NCBI GenBank assembly: GCA_051453625.1
Contig: JBOZIK010000001.1
Location: forward strand, 186,176,749 to 186,240,748
Length of the DNA: 64,000 nt
Direction of reading: 5' to 3'
Source of the DNA: Welwitschia mirabilis
Taxonomy: Eukaryota > Gnetophyta > Gnetopsida > Welwitschiales
The notes under the pieces are model-generated. The model worked only from the letters and a program-made list of their open reading frames with translations, made no database searches and was not told where the DNA came from. Positions 57,211 to 64,000 of this stretch are shown here, one piece after another (within the stretch, counting starts at the first letter, position 1; each line of letters starts with the position of its first letter). A program made the translations under genes and the position numbers.

Positions 57211-57357
57211 ACATGGGATTCTGCTTCTTCAAATTTCTTAGGTTTAATTTATGAAATGTAAAAAATATGGGCATAAAAATTCTTTATAGATCTCTTTGTC
57301 CTTATTTTTGAGCTAACTTCTCTAATAATAGACCCTAAAAAGTGATCTTTTAGCTCT
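57211..57357 (-). other. Copia element 3 linker between integrase and RT
   Basis: A variable charged linker, as expected at this place in copia Pol; frames are broken and no motif is seen. Confidence 0.45.
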
Positions 57358-57768
57358 TTAAACTTTTAGTAGAGATTCTTTTGTTGAAACTTTTTCTTCT
57401 TTTTCAGTAAATATTTCTTTAATTGTGGGGGTGCTTAGAGATATGTTTTCTTCATCATTGGAACAAAAAAGCTTTATGCCAATATCATCTATTTGTATAT
57501 TTATTGATTCTTCTATAGTTAAGATTCTTTTATTAAAAACATGATAAGCTCTACTTCTAGTTGAATATCCCAAAAATATAGCTTCATTAGTGTTAGATTT
57601 AAACTTTCTTATTTGTTCTCTATCCTTTAACACATAAAGCTTACTTCCAAAGACCTTAAAATAAGAAATGATTGGTTGTCTTTCTTACCACAATTCATAA
57701 GGCATTTTATCCATACTAGATCTAAGGTAAAATTTGTTTATAATATACCATGCAGTGCTAACAGCTTT
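57358..57768 (-). pseudogene. Copia element 3 integrase, C-terminal half
   Basis: Begins at the LINE insertion point. Minus strand: V-K-A-V-S-T-A-W-Y-I-I-N-K (about 57,730-57,768), then D-K-M-P-Y-E-L-W (about 57,690-57,715), then the open frame 57,358-57,633 with L-K-D-R-E-Q-I-R-K-F, F-L-G-Y-S-T-R-S-R-A-Y-H-V-F-N-K-R. These match the end of the integrase core and the following conserved segment of copia Pol. The N-terminal continuation is found 6 kb away at 63,836-64,000, on the far side of a LINE. The same segment occurs on the plus strand at 29,990-30,570. Confidence 0.88.
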
Positions 57769-57784
57769 AACCTAAAAAGATTTT
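57769..57784. repeat. LINE-2 target-site duplication, 3' copy
   Basis: AACCTAAAAAGATTTT. It matches 63,836-63,851 (AACCTAAGGAAATTAT) at 12 of 16 positions. Both belong to the same integrase codons (about P-K-S-F-x-V), so the duplication is real but old. Confidence 0.65.
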
Positions 57785-57797
57785 GAAACTTTTTTTT

Positions 57798-59430
57798 AAT
57801 AAAAATTATATATATTAAACTAGAAAATATGCATCAGGGGGTAAAAATGCCTAAGAATAATAAGATGATTAAATTTTTTAGAAAAAAGGAAGTAGTCTAC
57901 TAACTGGTAAAGGGGCAAGTGAGAAATAGAACAAAATGGGAGTGAAACCATCCCCCAACTACATAGTCATGGGTAACTATCTATTTAGAAGAGTAAAAGC
58001 ATAGAAAAAGAAAAAGATAGTGCTACTGACAGACTGAGGACAAAAGTACCTCTTGAGACTAAAAGTTACAAAAAACTTAGTTTTGGTAGAGAATAGATCT
58101 AAGAGGAGTGGATTAAAGCCCTCTACAAAATGGAAACATGTTACCATGGTTATGTTCAAGAAGGAATCTGCTCAAATCATCAAAGAAAATCTAAAACCCT
58201 TGATTTCTTTTCTTAAATTCTTTGACACCTGTTGGATTTTTGTTTAGATGTAGTCTTAGGACTTTCTTCTTATAGCTTGATTTAATAGCTTAAGGGAGAA
58301 ACCTATGAGAGAGTTTCAATGTGATAGAGGAATATCTCTTTAGCCTCTAGATGGTTACCAATAAAACCTCCCATTTAGCAACATTTATGTTAATGTCCTC
58401 CTAGGATTAAGGTTGGATTTTAACTGAGGAAGAATCTAAAGTAGAGTTTTATGTAGAGCTGGGACTAAGCTAGAGTAGAAGAGATCTAGACATGCCTACC
58501 TAAATCCTAAGAGTTAGGTAATGGTTGATCCTAAGCCGATTCCTAGGCTATGCTGGAGTTAGGCTTATTAGCTATCCTTTGTTGGACTAAAGATGAAGAC
58601 ATCTTTCCTAAATGACCTAGAAGTGAAGTCACCCCTCTCTGATTAGGCCTTTCATATGTAGTGGTTTCATCTAGAATAGGGGTTCTTTCAGATGAAGTTC
58701 TTCTTTTGGAACTTCTCTTAGGGAAAGTCTGATATGGGCAATGATGGGGAGAGGGGGGACTCTCTTGTCCTAATTTCTTGTGTTACTCTCTAAAGAGCAA
58801 AGACTAAGCTCGAGTGCCTTAAAGAATCCTTTCATTTAAGAACTTGGATAAAAATAATGGTAGGTTTACCTGATACCCTAAGTCAAGAGCTTTAGAAAAG
58901 GTAAAATGGATACCTAAAAGTTTGGAGCAATTCCTCAATTGAATAAAGTAATGATTCATGAGATCTGCACTTAGTCTCTAGGGGGTAGTAGCACTTTTCT
59001 ACTAATGTGCTCACTTGGCAATTTAAGAACTCCACTATGGAAAAAGTAAAACAATTGGCATTTCCCTCTACTTTCAAATGAAATTAATGCTCCTTCTACA
59101 GGGATCTTTAGTAGCCTAGAGAAAGAATTTTTAGTGATTTCTATTGGAATTATTCTAAACATGGTGCATCATCTTTTCCATCATCTATAAAAGGAAGTGA
59201 TATCAGCCCCCTAGTATTCTTTAAGCTTATACAAGAGGGGTCCTCATCCCACCACCTATACTTTTCCCATTGAGTAGGGCATCTTGTGAAGAGGCCTAGG
59301 TCAGAAGGCTCAATCATTGGCATGGCTCCCATCATAACTCTGATTTGGAAATGAAGGTGCTTAATCCTTCTTTCTGTATTTATAAGAAAGGGTAGGGATT
59401 ATTATAGAAAATTAGATCATTTCAAATCCA
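57798..59430 (-). other. LINE-2 3' region, no clear domain
   Basis: Lies between the zf-RVT-like end and the poly(A). Some LINEs carry an RNase H here, but I cannot find its D-G-S / D-A-x-x-A motifs. Several open stretches of about 60 codons (for example 59,150-59,335 and 58,892-59,077 on the minus strand) have no motif I recognise. Probably decayed ORF2 C-terminus and 3' UTR. Confidence 0.4.
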
Positions 59431-59625
59431 TCAAATTTGCCAAAAAGTCAAGAAAATACCATGCAAGAAATGCATATGAGGGGCATTGCAGATCTGATAG
59501 TACATTTTTATAATGAAGATTAATTTTTTACTCCAAAAGCAATGATGAAATAGATGATGTGCTATTTCCAGATGTGACTGGTAGATGGGATAATTTGTAT
59601 CCACTTGAAATCCCCACTTGAGCAA
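59431..59625 (-). pseudogene. LINE-2 ORF2 C-terminal zf-RVT-like segment
   Basis: A 64-codon minus-strand frame with the pattern E-I-A-H-H-L-F-H-H-C-F-W-S, followed by a hydrophobic stretch. The zf-RVT domain at the C-terminus of plant LINE reverse transcriptases has the core C...E-x-x-x-H-L-F-x-x-C-x-x-x-x-x-x-W. The position, about 0.85 kb downstream of the RT catalytic box, fits. Confidence 0.6.
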
Positions 59626-60239
59626 TTAATCTCTAGTTAAAATTATCTATTGATATTTTAACTAGCAAAAGACCTTAATTTTTTTCAGAATCTGTCCTTT
59701 TTAATACTTCTTGTATGCATTATCTTTTCCATATTTCTTTAGAAGGATCTGCTTGGTTAAATTAGGCTGATAGATGTTTAAATTCATGAGTCATTATCAA
59801 GCTTTGCTAAGGTGTTTCCTTTGATAGAACTCTTCATGATCAATGTTTTAATCTCTATATTTGTAATTAATCAAATCACACTAGGGTTGACTTCATTCTT
59901 GCATTTTTTAAAATGCTATGTACTCTAGTGAAGATGCAATCTTGTGATTTTAAATCCTCCAACTCTCTAATTTTCTTGGGTAAGAAATAGTCTTCTATTT
60001 ATAGAGATAAATTCGGTGGTGATTCTTTTCTTCTGACTAAATAAATTCCTTTAAGATCCTATTGATTTTTTGAATAATATTTCTTAGGGAGCGATAACAG
60101 AATCTATGTAATGGAAAGAGGAAATTAAGCAAGAGTTTATGAGAATGATTTTAGCTTTAAAGGAGAGAAAGTTATTTTGCTATGATTTGCACCACCTTTG
60201 GATGGATTCTAAGATATAATTATAAGTATTGATCTTATA

Positions 60240-61330
60240 CCAATTTTAAAGAGGGGTACCCAGGTAAATATTCTGTAGATCTCCTAATTTTGCACTTAGG
60301 ATTTGGGTAATTTTGCGTTCTCTAATACTTTTTCTACTCAAAGTATAGATTTTTGATTTGTTTTAGTTAGTGTAAAGCCCTATTAACACTACAAAAATGT
60401 TCATAGAATTTTTTATTTCTTTTGCTTACTAACATAATGCCCTAGTCACAATGACAGTGTTATCTACCTAGTGATTATTAAGAAAGGTTTGGCCTTCTAA
60501 TTCTGATTCCTGTAACTCTATTTCTTCTTAGAAAACCTGTAACACATTCATTATAAAAATAAAAAGGTATGGGAATAGGGGATCCTATTATCTTAACCCT
60601 CTGCCTACTAAAAAGACATTTGATCTATGGTTGTTGATCTCCACAATGAATTTGGTTGAATCCTACATGTCTAGCTAGAGATTAATAATATCTTGAGAAA
60701 AATCTATTTTCCTAATAATACACCCTAACGCTTACCAACTAACTAAATTATAAGCTTTAGATATCCAATTTAGTAATAAGGAGAGGAAATTTATATTTTT
60801 TAATAGAGTGAATAATCTCATAAGTCAAGAGAATTTGGTCTTAGATGTACCTAGATTGAATAAAGCCAATTTAGTTCTTTAAAATTACAATAGAAAGTAG
60901 GGGGTGATACAACCAACCATGATTTTTGCAAAAATCTGTAAATAACATTATAAACATCTAAAGGCTTAAGATCCTTTAGTTTGATAGCATTTATTTTTTT
61001 TTAGTATAAGTACCACCCTAGTTCTATTCATTTCCTTAGAAATCTACCTATTGTGAAAGAATTCTTGCATCACATCGTGAAGGTTATCCCCTAAAATGGA
61101 GAAGTGAAATTTGAAAAGTTTAACCTTTCATCCATTAGGATCAAGGGCTTTATTATTCTTCATGAATCTAATAGTAGATAATACCTCTTTTCTACTTAGA
61201 GGTTTAGTCAATATAGAGTTATCTTCACTTGATATTTTCTTATTTTCTTGAATAAAGCTAGGGGTAATATCATCTCATTTCCAAATTCTCTTAAGATGGA
61301 CTTGCAATTCCTTAGCTATATCATCTTTAT
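60240..61330 (-). pseudogene. LINE-2 reverse transcriptase remnant
   Basis: Minus strand: N-K-A-L-D-P-N-G at about 61,138-61,155 (the K-x-P-G-P-D-G motif), then a decayed fingers region, then a segment at about 60,545-60,600 reading I-G-S-P-I-P-I-P-F-Y in place of Q-G-D-P-L-S-P-Y-L-F, with Y-N-E-C-V following as expected, and V-D-N-T-V at about 60,459-60,473 for the A-D-D-T-V catalytic box. The second catalytic Asp has become Asn and a stop precedes it. The order and spacing leave little doubt about the family. Confidence 0.75.
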
Positions 61331-61699
61331 TTTTTATGATTTTACATCCGATGGATAGTCTTCTGATCTTGTTATCTGATCTGTATTAGTTGGCCTACTG
61401 GAAGAAGAATCTAGTATGTTTATCATCCTCTTTTAGCCATTTAATTCTTGAGCATTCTCTCTAGTACTGTTCTTCATCAATGTTTATTTTTTGGAGACTC
61501 ATTAAACACTAATATTCTCTATTTTGTATACTATCTTTGTTATCTTCCTTCTCTTGTTTAGTTTAATTCTATCAATTTCCTCCTCAAGCTTAGTTTTTGA
61601 TTTAAACATCTCTTTATTTTTCCTCTTCAATCTCTTATGTGAGCTTTTAGGGTATTAAAGCCTCTATACAGGAACATTATGGATTGAGTCCCATTATAC

Positions 61700-62460
61700 T
61701 GTGTCCATATTTTTTCGAATATCATTTTAGTTTCTGTTCGATTAATCCAATTTTATTTTATATGAAATAGAGTTTTCTAGGATGAAATCACCTCCACTTT
61801 GAGTTTAATAGAGAAGTGATCTGAAGTAATCCTATTCATGCCATAGGCTTTAAATGGAATTTTAGTTAGATCCTTCCCAATCAGAACTCTATCAATCTTG
61901 AACATTATCATATCTTTACCCATTCTTTTATTCAACCATATATACTTGCACCCAGAAATAGGAACATTTATGAGAGAGTGTCTTTCAAAAATCTTTTATT
62001 ATTGAGGCACCTATAGAATTTCAGTTATTACCCCCTCATTTTTCCTAGTAATAAAGACATTAATTAAAGTCATCTAAGATGAGCCATTTGGATTTATCTA
62101 TTACTATCCTCTAAGCTTCTTCTAATATAGAGGCCTTATTTTGATTATTTTGAGGAGTATAAAAGTTCATGATAGTTTAGTCCTCTTTTTTAAGGAGAAC
62201 TGTGATATGGTTTTACTACTATGAATCAAATCTGCCTCTCTTTTGATAGAGATCATAAGGCCACTAGAGTTGCCTTGGGCTATAATGGTAAAGGAAGTCC
62301 ATTACTGCCCTAAATTCATTTTTTCCATATTAGTTTTGATCTTCATCTTTTGTAAGAAAACTAAATCAATATTAAATTGATTGATCATGTTTCATAGGGT
62401 TTTTTCTTGTAGGATAACCCTAATCCCCTCTAATTCCATATGAGATAATTCTCTAAATGT
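61700..62460 (-). pseudogene. LINE-2 endonuclease domain remnant
   Basis: The APE-type endonuclease of LINEs nicks the target. Visible on the minus strand: L-I-W-N-x-R-G-L-G near 62,435-62,465 (the W-N-x-R-G-L domain start), D-L-V-F-L-Q-K near 62,350 (the L-x-x-L-Q-E-T-K motif with catalytic Glu replaced), G-N-S-S-G-L near 62,265, and W-L-I-L-D-D-F-N at 62,063-62,085 (the L-G-D-F-N motif). Stops interrupt the frame. Confidence 0.75.
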
Positions 62461-62599
62461 GTTCTCATCTCTTTCTAGGCATTTGACCTTTTCTTAAGGT
62501 ATGTTCAATAGTGGCTTAAGAACTATTTGCAAGGTTTTCTATCATTTCTCATTCTTAGAGAGTTCTATTACTGAGCCGTTCCTTTATTTGAATTTTCAC

Positions 62600-63460
62600 T
62601 TTATTGGTTTCATCATCATTTAGAGGTTATTGGGCATCATCCTCTTCCATAAGAGGTTAAAAGGGGTTATGCTCCAGTTCTAGTGCTTTCTTTTTTTCTA
62701 TCCTTGGTTTCCTCAGGAAAAATAGTAGTATATTTTCCCATTAGTTCCTTCCTTTTCTTATGTCTACATATTTTCTGATTATAACTAGTTTTCCCACAAA
62801 AAGTACAAGTCTCGTTTGGCTTTTCTTCAATGTTAATCAATTATTTTCTACATTCTTCTCTTAGAGGACCTAATCTTTCAAAATGTAAACATTTCTTCTT
62901 AGGAGGAGTACATCTTCTAGAGAAATGTCTTGATTTTTCATAGACTAAGCAAGGAACTAAAATATTCTCATAAGTAATGTCAAACTTACAAATACCCCAT
63001 TTAGATCTAAATTTTACAGATTGGATCTCCTTGGTATCCTCTAGGCTCATCCAAATATAAAATCTGGCCAATACTAATCTTGTCTATTTAATAGTGATCT
63101 TGTTAAATTTGATGAGTTCACCAAATTGAGCTGCCATTTTCCTTAATAGATCTTCATCTCAAAACTTCGACAAGAACTTATGGATATGGATCTAGATCAG
63201 AATCCTCTTAAACAGATTTAGGTCTAATTCTATTTTTGGCATCCATTTGGCTAAGGCAAGGCCATGAACCCCAAAAAACTAAGGAACTCTTATGGTTATT
63301 TCATCCTAATCTTGTTCGTTATCTAGTTTAAATAATACCAATTCTTCTAGCATTACAATAATATCAACTTTACTAACTCCTATTCATTTATTAGCAATCC
63401 ATTCATAGATCTGATCCAACCTTAGTTGAGGACTAGAGGAGATAAACTTTTTGATTAGAT
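62600..63460 (-). pseudogene. LINE-2 ORF1 (DUF4283-like region and zinc knuckles)
   Basis: ORF1 of plant LINEs binds element RNA. The upstream part (63,080-63,300) has I-H-I-H-K-F-L and E-D-L-L-R-K-M-A-A-Q-F-G-E-L-I-K, matching the segment where DUF4283 ORF1 proteins read W-V-x-x-x-x-L-P-x...L-x-x-I-A-x-x-x-G. The open frame 62,841-63,071 follows and contains C-L-V-Y-E-K-S-R-H-F-S-R-R-C and C-L-H-F-E-R-L-G-P-L-R-E-E-C, two CCHC-like knuckles with some ligands lost. A third, C-T-F-C-G-K-T-S-Y-N-Q-K-I-C, lies at about 62,775-62,815. The A-rich plus-strand tract at 63,541-63,590 and the gap hide the N-terminus. Confidence 0.7.
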
Positions 63461-63472
63461 TGTATCTGAGTT

Positions 63473-63528
63473 NNNNNNNNNNNNNNNNNNNNNNNNNNNN
63501 NNNNNNNNNNNNNNNNNNNNNNNNNNNN
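63473..63528. other. Assembly gap, 56 N
   Basis: 56 N in LINE-2 ORF1, next to a broken poly(A) tract at 63,541-63,590 that probably caused the gap. Confidence 0.95.
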
Positions 63529-63835
63529 ACCAAACCCCTTAAAAAAAAAAAAAAAAGAAAAAAAAAGAAAAAAAAAACAAAAAAAAAATAAAAGTAAATC
63601 AAAATTGCTAAATAAAAAAATCTTACAACTTACCTGTAGAATAATTGTTAGATGGTTGAAATAGTTCCTGCATTCCATGACTAGGGACAAAAACCATATC
63701 CACTGATCTGCAGCCTTACAAGCTTCATTTCCTCCTATACTCTAAATCTACCAAAGCCTATCAGAGCTTCAAAACCTTAGCATAGCTCTTCCTCCCTACT
63801 TTAACTTTTTAGATTTCTCATAGGAGATTATATCT

Positions 63836-63851
63836 AACCTAAGGAAATTAT
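63836..63851. repeat. LINE-2 target-site duplication, 5' copy
   Basis: AACCTAAGGAAATTAT, the partner of 57,769-57,784. The similarity may extend a few bases further (to about 63,858). Confidence 0.65.
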
Positions 63852-64000
63852 TGGAGTCTCTTTATCATTCAACATAGTTCTTTCCATTTGTTGGAGAACT
63901 CTATTCTTTCTCTTAGTAATACCATTTTGTTAAGGTATTTTGAGAGTTAAGAATTAGTGAAAAATATTGATTTCAATGCAATAATTCTCAAATAAATGAT
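63836..64000 (-). pseudogene. Copia element 3 integrase, central part (runs off window)
   Basis: Minus strand: F-E-N-Y-C-I-E-I-N-I, then Q-N-G-I-T-K-R-K-N-R-V-L-Q-Q-M-E-R-T-M-L and N-D-K-E-T-P, the copia integrase segment around the third catalytic residue. The Glu of the Q-Q-N-G-V-A-E-R-K-N block reads Lys. It continues in register at 57,768 beyond LINE-2. The rest of the element (integrase N-terminus, protease, gag, 5' LTR) lies outside the window at higher coordinates. Confidence 0.85.

Larger units (their letters stand above)
57785..63835 (-). mobile_element. LINE-2: full-length non-LTR retrotransposon in a copia integrase
   Basis: About 6.05 kb. Its 3' end on the minus strand is a short A run (T8 at 57,790-57,797) next to a 16-bp target duplication; its 5' end abuts the other duplication at 63,835. 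It carries, in order on the minus strand, ORF1 with zinc knuckles, an APE-type endonuclease, an RT and a zf-RVT-like end. It divides a minus-strand copia integrase cleanly: integrase sequence stops at 63,836 and resumes at 57,768 in register. All parts are decayed by stops. A 56-N gap lies in the 5' part. Confidence 0.85.

Noticed and set aside
63384-63690. Overlapping minus-strand ORFs with long Phe runs
   Set aside because: They read through a broken poly(T) tract and a 56-N gap; the Phe runs are the tract itself.
1-64000. CRISPR arrays, bacterial operons, tRNA or rRNA genes
   Set aside because: No regularly spaced identical repeats, no cloverleaf-like sequence with A and B boxes and no rRNA-like conserved stretch was seen; the window is clearly plant nuclear repeat DNA.

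Overview
This window looks like repeat-rich (heterochromatic) nuclear DNA of a flowering plant. It is very AT-rich and poor in CpG, it has eight runs of N from scaffold assembly, and every coding segment I recognise is interrupted by stops and frameshifts. The recognisable proteins are those of plant LINEs, Ty1/copia and Ty3/gypsy retrotransposons, plus fragments of plant host genes (receptor-like kinases and an Hsp110-type Hsp70) carried inside a CACTA DNA transposon. I see no intact host gene, tRNA, rRNA or CRISPR array. The species cannot be named from this sequence.

Layout. 1-2.56 kb: AT-rich DNA with one possible minus-strand promoter. 2.57-8.1 kb: two decayed minus-strand LINE reverse transcriptase regions separated by an A-rich stretch. 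8.5-17.3 kb and 22.25-25.5 kb: copies, partly tandem, of non-coding repeat families that look like LTRs of a gypsy-type element (families A and C below). 17.3-22.15 kb: mostly unrecognised. 25.6-48.4 kb: a minus-strand gypsy (Athila/Tat-like) element. One LTR copy (25.60-26.64 kb) is cut by a plus-strand copia element (26.64-30.69 kb). Its gag and tRNA-Asp-type primer site lie at 31.4-32.78 kb. Its other LTR copy is split in two (32.78-33.23 and 46.14-46.76 kb) by a 12.9-kb CACTA transposon with a GTT target duplication. 48.88-64.0 kb: two minus-strand copia elements in series, each with an extra open reading frame between pol and the 3' LTR. The second one is itself split by a full-length LINE (57,785-63,835) that landed in its integrase.

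The elements act as a stratigraphy: gypsy and copia are the older layers, and the CACTA element and the long LINE were inserted later. The two most interesting objects are (i) the CACTA element, which carries fragments of at least two unrelated host genes with exon-intron structure still visible and a tandemly duplicated kinase segment, and (ii) the copia lineage with a third gene downstream of RNase H that ends in an acidic tail, present in three copies. All identifications rest on motif reading by eye, without database searches.
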